Positions 24,707 to 34,709 of a stretch of 55,002 nt of DNA are shown piece after piece. Made by a program: the position numbers and the translations under genes. Every line of letters starts with the position of its first letter. The first letter of the stretch is position 1. The notes beneath the pieces were generated by a model. The model was not told the origin of the DNA, ran no database searches, and saw only the letters and a program-made list of their open reading frames with translations. The DNA comes from Apophysomyces variabilis (taxonomy: Eukaryota > Mucoromycota > Mucoromycetes > Mucorales > Mucoraceae): assembly GCA_002749535.1 (NCBI GenBank), contig MZZL01000378.1, positions 271,841 to 326,842 on the forward strand, in the 5' to 3' direction.

Positions 24707-27168
24707 ATGTCCTTTCATGAAGAAGTAAACTCCATCGGTGATTCTTTCTCACTTGCTGGAGCTCCAAGTACTTTAACTGATAACATTCAAAGCATCTCCA
24801 TTTCAGAATCATCAGCATCACCACGTACTGGACAAAAGTGAAAACAAACAACAAGTATTGTATGGCAGTTCTTCAAAAAGCTAGAATGGACAGAGCAAGT
24901 AAAACGTGCTCAATGCAAGTTGTGTGAAGGGTACGTTTACAATTACCATTATGTCTCTGGATTCTTACTAGAGTAATTAGAAAAAATACAGAAGTCATCG
25001 TCAATTGCCATGGTGGAAGTACCAAACAAGCATTGTTGCATTTGAAAAACAAACATCACAAGGAGCACACCAGTGCAATGGGTCGAACAACAACAGGCCT
25101 GAACAAATACTTTAACAGGTGAGCTACACCTTATATTTCATGCTGTACTTATGTACATCCTTATTTTTTTTAGCTCGCAGCCTAAGCCCTTTGACCAGAA
25201 TGACTTTCGAAAAAAACTTGCGCAATGGATAGTTGCCAATGATCAACCATTCTCTGAAGTCAACTCTATTTATTTCCATAGTTTGATCAACACCTTGCAA
25301 CCCAATGCTGTTCTTGTGTCTGGTAAAACAATTCGAAATGACATCGTCTAAAGCTTTGAGGATGGTCGTATGCTTCTGAAAAAAAAACTCAATGTGAGTA
25401 TTAGCTTGTATGACATAAATGACTCTAATAATATTTAGGATCTTGATGCAAAACTATCAATCACACTGGACGTTTGGACTTCGCCAAACTATCATTCGTT
25501 TCTTGGAGTAACTGGCTATTATGTTGATGATAACTGGGAACTTCAAGATGTACTACTGGATTTTATACCAATAACTGGTATACATACTGGAGAAAACTTG
25601 GCTAATGTGTTCATAAACTCAATGGACGAGTTAAACATCGCAACAAAGGTAAGAATACAAGTACTATGATCAGCATTTTAAATATACTATAGATTCTTGC
25701 CATCACGACTGACAATGCTACAAACAACGATACAATGATGGCAGTTCTTGAATGTGAGTGGAAAAACCGTGGAGTTCAGTTCAACGCAGCCAAGCAACAT
25801 CATCGTTGTATTGCCCACATCATCAACCTTGGTGTACAAGATGCTCTCAAAAGTCTGAATGTACTGTCTGGCCATGAAGAAACTACGTCCGTTGAAGTTT
25901 CAGAGAATGTTGGCATTACAAACACGATCAACAAGGTAATTGTGCCTCTTGTTTAGTTTATAAGTCTTGGAATAACAAACCAGGAAAATATATTGTTTAG
26001 CTCCGGTGTCTGGTTTGTACAATTCATTTATCAGTTAAATGGCGTGAACAACTTGAGACATATATCAAAGCTACTCCAAACTGTCTATCTATTCAACTCA
26101 CTCTTGACTGCAAGACACGATGGAACTCGACCGTGGAGATGATTGACAATGCCATCAAGTTGAAAATGCCATTAATGATTCTAGTGACCACTGAAAAAAG
26201 AACAATGGGTACGTTCCAACTAAGTGACCGTGAATGGGACTTGTTGGCCGACTTTTCAGACTTATTTTCTGTAAGTACAAGTATTTCTACATTTGACAAT
26301 TGTTTAACCATCCCATTTTAAAGATTTTTCAAAAAATAACAACATTTTTATCTGCATCAAAGTATCCAACAATTAATGCTGTCATCCCTGCTTACAACGC
26401 TATAATGGACAAGTTGGATGTGTACCAATCATCTTCAAGTGAACTCGCCGCTGCTGCTGAATCTTGCTTTGTGAAATTGAAAAAATATTACTGCAAAACT
26501 GACCTTTCGCCCATCTGCTCAGTTGCTACAAGTAAGTTCACGCTTTTATGCAGCACTTCAACTGATATACTGTATTTTTCTTTTAGTCCTTGACCCACGT
26601 TTGAAAACTGATTATTACCGTATGCATGACTGGGGCACTGAATGGATTGACTTTTGCATTGATCAATGTCAGACTGTCTACGATGAATACAAGCCATTTG
26701 TTTTGTATGATGACACTGATGATGTTCCTATGGCATCTGATGAAAGCTTGTATCAATCAACCAATCCTAGTTTTGACAATGATCTGGACGATTTCATGAA
26801 GCATATGTACGGTGAAAGCAGTAGCATGGCGTTGAAAAAGAAAAACAAAAACACTGAACTCGACGATTACCTTAAAAAAGAAAAAGAAATGACAAAAACT
26901 CCATTGTTGTGGTGGCGCGACAGAAGATCAGTTTACCCAGTGCTCTCCCGTATAGCGCGTGATTACTTAGCAATTCCAGGTATAGTCAATCTTTAGTGAT
27001 CATTCTGATAGCTCTGTATTGAACACTTGAATAGGGTCTAGTGTGCCGGTTGAACGTGTGTTTTCTGGTGGAAGAAATCTTGTTTCACAGAACCGATCAT
27101 CGTTGAATGTAGAGACAATCCGCGCATGCATGCTGGAAAAAGATCGAATTCGCTCACAATTGTACTAA
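24707..27168 (+). pseudogene. hAT-A copy 1 transposase, nearly intact
   Basis: Nine exons by eye: 24707-24930, 24981-25118, 25174-25393, 25439-25648, 25693-25935, 26001-26270, 26324-26531, 26587-26979 and 27035-27168 (680 codons with the stop). A BED-type zinc finger is near the start (CKLCEG, then LLHLKNKHHKEH). Catalytic-core motifs SITLDVWTSPN and ITTDNATNND are followed by HHRCIAHIINL. The C-terminal hAT dimerisation domain reads PLLWWRDRRSVYPVLSRIAR then SVPVERVFSGGRNLVS. Two in-frame stops: TGA at 24839-24841, where copy 2 has CAA (both derivable from CGA), and TAA at 25349-25351, shared with copy 2. The shared stop suggests transposase supplied in trans, or a readthrough or splicing detail I cannot resolve. 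Confidence 0.85.
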
Positions 27169-27424
27169 TGCTGTCATCGCCCTGTTTTCTTTTTTATATT
27201 TATTTCTTCTTTATTCAGTGCTCTTTTTTTTATTATTGCTTTAAACCATTTCTTTATATATTCTTTAATGCCTTCTCATATAATAAATGCAACTTAGGTT
27301 GACATTTACCAAATTATGTTTGCAATGACATGAGATGTCGCTGATTAGCATTTGTTCTAATCATCTTGTTCCTACTAGATTACATTTTCAACCTGATTTA
27401 TTAAAACTTAGTCTAAGCCTTCAA

Positions 27425-27650
27425 AAGGGGACCCCAATGGGCTCCGGGTGAAACTTAGGCCCATATAAAGTGGCCCAATGGGCCTTGGGCCATACCTTTG
27501 ACCCAGATAAGATGGCCCAATGGGCCTTGGGTCAATATATTGGCCCAGCCCAGTTATGGCCCGGCCCAGTTATAACCTGGCCCAAATTGACCCAACCCAA
27601 ATTGGCCCAGCCCAGATTGGCCCAGCCCAGATTGGCCCAACCCATTTCAT
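27425..27650. repeat. hAT-A right subterminal GGCCCA array
   Basis: Runs of TTGGCCCAGCCCAGA-type repeats lead into the right terminus CATGCCCTA; counterpart of the left array. Confidence 0.85.
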
Positions 27651-27656
27651 GCCCTA

Positions 27657-30273
27657 CCTTGAACTTCACCTCATCTGTCTGAGTGCGTCACCCTGGGGTG
27701 CTCCAGTACTTTTTGTCCAAAAGAAGGATGGATCAATGTGTATGTGTGTTGACTATAGGGCCATCAATCAAATCACTCGTCAAAACTCGCATCCTTTGCC
27801 ATGGATTGATGAATGCCTGGAGCGGCTAGGTGGTGCCAAATTCTTCTCAAGTATTGATCTGAAAAGTGGTTACCATCAAGTGCGTATAAGGGAAGAAGAC
27901 ATACCAAAAACAGGATTCAACACATGCTACAGTTCCTATGAGTTTCTGGTACTCCCTTTTGGTCTTATGAACGCTCCACCAACTTTTCAGTGACTGATGA
28001 ACTTGGTGCTTGGCAACTGTCTCGACAGGTTTGCACTTGTATACTTGGACGACATTCTTATCTATAGTAAGACACAAGAAGAACACTACGAACATGTCAA
28101 GGAGATATTGAAACGACTTCAGCAAGCACAGCTAATCGCAAACCTAAAGAAGTGTGAATTCAACAAGACCGAATTACAGTTCGTGGGTTTCCAAGTATCT
28201 ACTGAAGGGATCAGACCTTCCGAAGAGAAGGTCAAAGCTATTCAAGACTGGCCAGTACCAACAAACGTGCAAGAAGTAAGACAGTTCATGGGATTAGGGT
28301 CTCATTACTGACAGTTCATCAAAGACTTCTCAATGATTGCTGCACCTTTGATGGACCTCACCAAAGGGACCAGTGCAAAGACAAGACCCATTGTGTGGAC
28401 CCTGAAATGTCAAGAAGTGTTTGAAAAGATCAAGTCATGCATGACCAATGCCCCTATTCTGCTACCCCCAAATCTGGAATTGCCTTATGTGATAGAAACA
28501 GATACTTCTGATTATGGTGTGGGAGCAGTCCTACTACAGGAAGGGCCAGATGGCCTAATGCATCCCCTGGCGTTCAAATCAAAGAAGCTATCTGCCTGTG
28601 AGAGAAATTACCCAGCCCAAGAGCAGAAACTACTTGGTATCTTGTATGCTCTCTGGACTTGACGTTGTTTTATCAAAGGTCACCCCTACGTCATGTACAC
28701 TGATCACCACCCTCTTCACTATTTTCGAACTCAAACCAAACCTACACCTCGCCTTACACGTTGGATGGCAGAAATAGAATGTTTTGACCCAGAGATATGA
28801 TATAAGCCTGGGCGTGACAATCATGTCCCTGATCTACTTTCATGACAAGGTGGCAACTATAGTATCACAGATGAAGAAAGTATGGAACTGGATTATCTGT
28901 TTACCCTGAAAGCCATCCAAGAGTCTGACTGGCCAAAGTTCTATTTACAGCCTGAGGCAAACTAGCTGGAGACGTACAAAGATCTTTTGTCAAAACATCA
29001 GGAACAATTCGTGACCTGTGGCAATCAGGTGTTCAGGAAAGTCAAATTTGGTGGTTCAATTCAAGAAATCTGTTTTGCTCTCTTTGCTCATTGCGCAGAA
29101 ATTGTACGACACTTCTATTCCAGTTTTGGTCATCAAGGGAACCTCACAGTGTATGATCTGGTTAAGAAACGATGGTGGTGGCCCAACATGAAGCATGATA
29201 TACAAGAATGGATCAGAGAATGCCCTCAGTGTCAGCTCACTGCCAATGCCAAACGCAATATCCACCACGCACCGATGAAGCCTTTAGATGTACCTGCTCC
29301 TTTTGAATGATGGCACTTAGACTTTATTGGAGAGTTGCCAACAACAGTGAATGGAAATCATTGGATCCTGGTCGCAGTTGATTACATGACAAATTGGACT
29401 ATTGCGCGCGCCCTTCCAGACGCCACTGGTGAAGCTGTTGTGAATTTTATTTTTGAAGAAATCGTCATGAATTTCGGTTGCCCCTTGGAGATGGTTACAG
29501 ATCATGGTCCCAATTTTATGTCTAAAGTTCTTGATAAGTATCTGGGTCATATCTGACTGCATCATCAATTTACTTCAGCCTTCCATCTATGGTCTAATGG
29601 CAAGTGTGAGCGCACAAATGGTATCCTAAAGCAAATGTTGCAAAAATATGTCAATGGAGCCATCTCATGATGGGATGAATATGTCTACACCACTGTCTTT
29701 GCCTGTCGCATACGCAAACACTGAACAACAGGTCTAAGTCCTTTTTACATAATCTATGGTCAAGAACTGAATCTGCCTGGTGACTCATTACGCCCCTTTT
29801 TATCCATTGAAACATCTGGAGAACTGGCCAAATTGTTTGAATCCCGCAAGCCTGCATTACTTCGGTTGAGAGAAGCTCGTCGCCTCGTTGCAGAAAAATT
29901 ATGCCAAAATGCTGAGAAGGACAAGGCCATTTGGGATGCTGTTATGAAGCACCAAGTCTTCCAAGTGGGTGACCTCGTCCTAATGCACCATAAAAACAAG
30001 TTTGGTCTAGAGTTCAACTGGAAAGGCCCTTACACCATTATTGCAGTAAACCACGAATCTGATATTTACCAGCTGAAAGACCTGCAAGATAAGATCTACA
30101 ACTCCTGGGTCCACACCAATCAATTATGCCCTGTTAACGCCAGCGCGCCCATACAAAGTCCTTGGTATGATCCAGCCTCTGCTCGTGCTGTAGACAGACA
30201 GCACGTTCAGGACCATTCACTTTCAATGTTGCTCAAGGACAAACAACAAGCTCAGAGGAGAGTAATATCGTAG
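27657..30273 (+). pseudogene. Gypsy-2 pol, 3' part (RT, RNase H, integrase)
   Basis: The reading continues in one frame from the insertion. RT is at 27690-28320 ([39 protein letters not shown] with intact YLDD), RNase H at 28440-28840 (ETDTSDYGVGAVLLQE, YPAQEQKLLGIL). Integrase is at 29090-29680, with the HHCC finger ending CPQCQ, WHLDFIGELP, MVTDHGPNFM and GKCERTNG, giving the D,D,E set. The C-terminal domain is at 29930-30130 (VGDLVLMHHKNKFGLEFNWK). About a dozen stops, mainly TGA at Arg or Trp positions. The stop at 30271-30273 lies just inside the 3' LTR. Catalytic residues are intact, unlike gypsy-1, so decay is recent. Confidence 0.88.
30254..30262 (+). other. Gypsy-2 polypurine tract
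   Basis: AGAGGAGAG immediately before the 3' LTR, the expected place for plus-strand priming. Confidence 0.6.
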
Positions 30274-30596
30274 TACAGACCATTGGCCAATCACGCTTAA
30301 GCACCAAAGAAGGCAAGCCTTTGCTTCTCTCAGTGTTTGTCCAAAAAAGATCGAATCTCCAAGAAGTTCTCATCTACCGCACTTTACCTTTTATCTTTTA
30401 ACCAATTCCCTTTTCTATCACCATACTGAGAAGATTACATAATTTAGAATAGAAAAAAGATATAAATATCCATGAGATCAACGAAGAATAAAATATCATC
30501 TTATCCACTTATTTTTATTGTGATTCTATTGTTCACTATCTTTGTCTTGTCTTTTCCTGGCCATTGGATTACCAGCTCAAGGATATGGTGATGACA
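30266..30596 (+). repeat. Gypsy-2 3' LTR
   Basis: 331 bp, same length as the 5' LTR. It starts TATCGTAG, where the 5' copy has TGTCG, and ends GGTGATGACA, followed by the AGTG duplicate. TATA-like box near 30458. Confidence 0.93.
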
Positions 30597-31094
30597 AGTG
30601 GTTCAAAAAAGAAGAGGCCAGCGTGAGGTAAAATTACAGTATAAACTCACCACTGTTCTCATGGTGTAACTAGAATAAACCTTTTCTGGGACCTTATAAA
30701 TACCGTAATTTTTAGTTTTCTCAACTTGTAGGAATATTTTACTTAAACATAGCAAATTAATTATTTGCTTTTTTATCACTTGCAATTTTACACAGTTATT
30801 TCTGTAATATACTGTGTTTTTTCCTTGCTTCCAATGCTCTTTTATTTTCGCTTAGCGTCATTAATTTCACCAAACAGCTTAAAATTACCTTCTGTTCATT
30901 TATATATTACCAGCGCTGACAATATGGCTAAGTTAAAAAAACGTTCTGTTATCTTCCTATAATAGATCTTATTAATGACAAGAATAAAGAAGATAGGATT
31001 TTTTATGTATAAAAATATGCCATTCTACTGCAGCTTCAAACAAATATTAATACTAGAATTTTTGTGCCAAACTTTACATGCTATTATGTACATA

Positions 31095-31165
31095 TAGTGC
31101 TTGAAATGGATCACGTTTACTTGGGCTAGGCCAACCCAGGCTGGGACAATTTGGGCTAGGCTTTA
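31095..31165. repeat. hAT-A-like terminal fragment (possible MITE)
   Basis: TAGTGCTTGAAATGG resembles the hAT-A terminus TAGGGCATGAAATGGG and is followed by TGGGCTAGGCC/CCCAGGCTGGG words like its subterminal array. A second end and a TSD were not found, so it may be a truncated or non-autonomous relative. Confidence 0.35.
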
Positions 31166-31260
31166 CGCTGTCCTGACCCAGTTGGCAGTCCAAGCTATCC
31201 AGTATATAGCTGTTCTTAGGCATAATAGTTTATTTGCATATAAAACTTTTAACGCGAAGT

Positions 31261-34000
31261 TTATACTTTTCGATAACATAGTAAAATTGTGTTTTTCATA
31301 TTTTTACATAAAGGTTCATGTTGACGGTTGTAAAAGTGGAATAAGACTTGCATTCGCCCTGTCATATTGTCTATACATGCAAGTAAAGGAGGGGTAGTGT
31401 TGGGGATAATTGCATCAGTATAAAAATGGATCCCAGCTTTTTGAGTGGAGTACAGTCTTGCACATAATTCATAGGTGGCATCCATAATTGTAAAGCGTGA
31501 AGGAAGGTAAAGGTTTTCTGGTCTTTGTACGTTGTTTGACTGGTCCCATAACATAAGGAATGGTGGAACTTCAATAATTTCAGCATATTTCGTAGCAATG
31601 GTATTATATTTTGTACACTTGCAAGTTTTCTTATTTTGCAGTTTCATTATAACCCAGGAAGCAAATCTGTCACTGGGAATTTCCTCTCCTTTCTTTCTTT
31701 CTCTGATGTCATAAGGGTTGAGGTATTGTATAGATTGATAATGAACGTCTTCAAGTGATTGTATTGAGGGTATGCAGTTGCATGATATCCATTTACAGGA
31801 TTGAATTGCAAATAATGACTGGAACGAGATGGAAGTTTTACTTAGAAGATCCTCCACAAATTCAATAACATCGCTCATCGTGGGCTTAAACTTCGTGTTG
31901 TTCTATATAAACTGCTGAAATGTATTTGAGGCGTTGACATGGCAGTTGTCATCATTTTTCGCATATAAGACATACGCATTGTGCAGCGCGTTGTCAAACA
32001 TATTTTCCTTGTCAAAATGGGAAGAAACCTTTTTAAGATACAGAAGGACTGCCAACATTAACATCTCAAAAGGAGCGTCAATATAGCATGACATATCCCT
32101 ATTGGGATTAAGTGCCATTGCCAATTTGTTACCATCTGGAAGCAGGTAAACTGGCTCCAGTTCCTCTTCTAAAACAAAAGATGGCGAACAATGGCGCATT
32201 ATATTGATTGGTTTAACTATTACCAAAAGTATAAGTGTTAACAGATATATATTAATGGGTTTACTATTCAAGTTTTATCCTGTTACCTGTCTTAAGATAT
32301 TTGATGCTATCTGAAGGATGCTTCTGAACATGAGTAGAGACCTCGGCTGTTTTTGTTTTTAATATTTTTGATTTTTCTGATGTTTTTGGTTTTTTTAACG
32401 TTTCTGATGTTTCTAATGTTTTTGTGGTTTTTTGACGCTTAGAATTAGGTTGCTGCGGCTCGTCATAATTGCGTCTACGTTTTGAAGTAATGTTATACTT
32501 TGGCTCCCTTTTACTGTAATAAAGTGAAAACCCATTTGCATAACTGCAAAACGCTGCTTCACTATTCTGCATATAGGTGAGGACGGCTCTGACATTGGGA
32601 ACCAATCCTCTTTTCCTTCTAACAACGTAGTATAAATCATTATGGTATGATTCAATACCATTGGTTGTCCTTGTTGGGTGATCTAGAAGCTCATTACTCA
32701 TTTGTGATTTTGAGCGAAAGATCATGCTCCGCACAGATCTTCTACTCCAAAATTTCAATCACTGCATGGCTTCAGGAAATTGCATCTTAAGCTGGTCGTG
32801 CGCAGATCGGTACACGTCTTTGTCATCTGTTAAAGAAAGCAGGCTGCATAGACTTTTGAATGTTTTTTTCTTATCCTTCGCAACGAGATCATGCAACTTA
32901 GCAACTTTATCCACTTTTCACATATAATGAGTGAAGCATCCTTTCAGATACTTCAGCTCATCATTTCTCTTGGTAAGCTTGCTGTATGCTGTGCAAAATC
33001 CTTTGATTTGGGCAGTTGAAAAATCCATGACCATACCAAGGAAATCGTTGTTAAAATTGATGCCAAAGGTCAAAAAAAAGGAGGAAAAATAGCTGTCAAA
33101 AGTGTGAGAGCGCGTGTTTTTAATTATGACAGCAAATATCAAAATGTGACGACCAAGCTTTTTTGAGTATATGACGGAAGAGCAAAGATGATAGCTGTTA
33201 AAGACACTAAAGGTCACATCTGTAAGAATAGGATGTGCCTTAAAATCTACGAAGTCATTAGCAGAAGGCAAATGTACAGCAATTAACATGTTCCTTTCCA
33301 GCAACCTGCATTCAGCAAAATATCCATCAAAATCCTGCTGGAGGTTATACAGATCTTCAATGGATGATTCTTGTGAACCTTCAAGTCTATGCTTCTTCAA
33401 TATCTTGCTACGAAGATATCTGGTTTGGTCTATGTTCTGTAGGCTCTGATCAATGTTGCAGACAGGTGTTGTATATACTCCCTGGTAGTGACTGATAACC
33501 AACCCTTTGGGAGTGATATCAGGGCGGGATACGACCAGCTCCTCAAGCCACTGTTGGTTCACCACATGAAGATGTTTAACTTTGTATTTTTCATAAGTAT
33601 GAAGGTCTTCTCCAGTGGCATTTCCAGGGTACATGTAGCACTTATCATCCTGAAATTTGAAATGCACTCTTGCTTTGCATGTATTATGGATCAGAGGGCT
33701 CCCGCATTCAAGGCACCCTTTTTTGCATTGGGCTTTAATGTATCTGTCAGTAGTTTTTGGTCTGATATCAACCATCTGGAGCTGGCAGATGGGATTCATG
33801 CAATGAACCAAGCCTAAGCACGTTTTTGTCAATATACGGCTGCCATCAGGACAGCCATAGCCGTTTTGACGTTTCAGGCTCCATCCAATGTTGATGTTCT
33901 TCACATTATAAAGCCCTTCCTTATTACGGGGAAATGGAATACTCAGGCGAGCATCACCTTCAGGAAAATGGAGGAAAGTTTGCATTTGTTGGAAAGACAT
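31261..34000 (-). pseudogene. MULE transposase with GCM-like and USP-like domains
   Basis: Two exons by eye, 34000-32287 and 32216-31261 (GTAACA..AATAG intron), 890 codons with the stop. Residues about 60-145 form a GCM/WRKY-type zinc module (C61, C67, C72, C92, C96, C99, C108, then H134 and H143/H145). The DDE core has D261 (ILTDVTFSVF), D326 (MVMDFSTAQIKGF) and a Glu in TTNGIESYHNDL. A basic Lys/Thr-rich linker follows. The C-terminal domain has DMSCYIDAPFEML (Cys about 615) and YELCARLYSTQKAGIHFYTD (His about 835), the Cys and His boxes of ubiquitin-specific proteases. Three stops (TGA about 32920, TGA about 32759, TAG about 31902) fit Arg/Trp or Gln codons changed by transition. The transposase would mobilise the MULE; the protease-like role is inferred. 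Confidence 0.75.
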
Positions 34001-34709
34001 TGCGATGAATAAACAGATTGTAGAATAAAAATAGCAAATATCTAAGGTGTATCATGAATAGCTACTTTAATGGACGTACAAAGCATTTCCTATTATAGGA
34101 CTATCTCTACAATTCCCTTTTCTGGAGGGTACCTCTAGCCTTAGGGTACCTCCAATTTACTGGCATCTAGAAAAAACACTCACAACAAGTAAAATAGTTT
34201 TATTTAATCAGTTTATAATATTTTATTTTTGCTTATAGTATGCGCAAACAAAGAATTATTTGTAAGGTAGTATTCTATTCTTCATATTGTTATCATTAAT
34301 AATTGTTTTTTCTTTTGACATTATATGCCATACTGTTTTCAAGTAACAGTAGTATTTGGTATGAAAAAGTTTTTGAAAGGTAAACTCTTACTTTAGATTT
34401 CTGTAGTAATTACTGTTTACTTACCAAATTTATAAATTCTCCATAGCAATTTGGACAACCAAGCATTGTACTTTTTTGAATGCATATCCTAGCTGTAATC
34501 ATCCTTACAATGACGTGATAATATATACATTGGAGCTTCATTATAGGAATCAATATGAAATTGTTCAATATCTGGTTAGATATAGTGTTGATCAATTTCT
34601 TAACATATATACCTTTTTTTATAGTGCATTGTAATGACGATCTGTGTAACTTGCAAAAAAGCTATAAATTAAATGTGTAGTTATGGTGGAGTGTCTATAC
34701 CTTTAAAAC

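Larger units (their letters stand above)
24145..27656 (+). mobile_element. hAT-A copy 1 (3512 bp, inserted in gypsy-2 pol)
   Basis: Ends TAAGGCTTGAATG and, reverse complemented, TAGGGCATGAAATG form an imperfect TIR; an exact 8-bp TSD (CCTTGAAC) flanks it. Subterminal GGCCCA/TGGGCC arrays lie at 24155-24360 and 27425-27650. It encodes a multi-exon hAT transposase. A second copy is at 41465-44992, so the element has been mobile in this genome. Confidence 0.95.
21706..30596 (+). mobile_element. Gypsy-2: LTR retrotransposon with both LTRs
   Basis: Two 331-bp LTRs (21706-22036, 30266-30596) flank gag and pol on the plus strand; AGTG borders both outer ends (21702-21705, 30597-30600). The LTRs differ at about seven positions, all transitions. 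A PBS follows LTR 1 and a purine tract precedes LTR 2. RT carries an intact YLDDILIYS and the integrase Asp, Asp and Glu motifs are present; premature stops are fewer than in gypsy-1. pol is interrupted by hAT-A copy 1. The domain order RT-RNase H-IN identifies Ty3/gypsy. Confidence 0.94.
20578..34168 (-). mobile_element. MULE-type transposon carrying nested gypsy-2
   Basis: hAT-B homology breaks at AGAAAAAA (20570-20577) and resumes at the same 8 bp (34169-34176), which marks the insertion and its TSD. Both ends carry related subterminal inverted blocks (TTGGAGGTACCC and a second AGGTAC block about 15 bp in), although the outermost 13 bases match poorly. Without gypsy-2 the element is about 4.7 kb and encodes one large minus-strand transposase (31261-34000). 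An 8-9 bp TSD and the protein support the Mutator-like superfamily. Confidence 0.8.

Noticed and set aside
24447..24728. 93-codon plus-strand frame, very Phe/Leu-rich (membrane protein)
   Set aside because: A translated T-rich tract in the hAT-A 5' leader (also at 44423-44674 in copy 2); the real transposase ATG lies at 24707 in another frame.
33488..33817. 109-codon plus-strand frame
   Set aside because: Lies antisense to the GCM-like part of the MULE transposase, which has clear domain evidence.
20578..34168. Polinton/Maverick or giant transposon because of the 13.6-kb span
   Set aside because: No polymerase B, capsid or packaging ATPase; the size comes from nested gypsy-2 and hAT-A, leaving about 4.7 kb with a MULE transposase.
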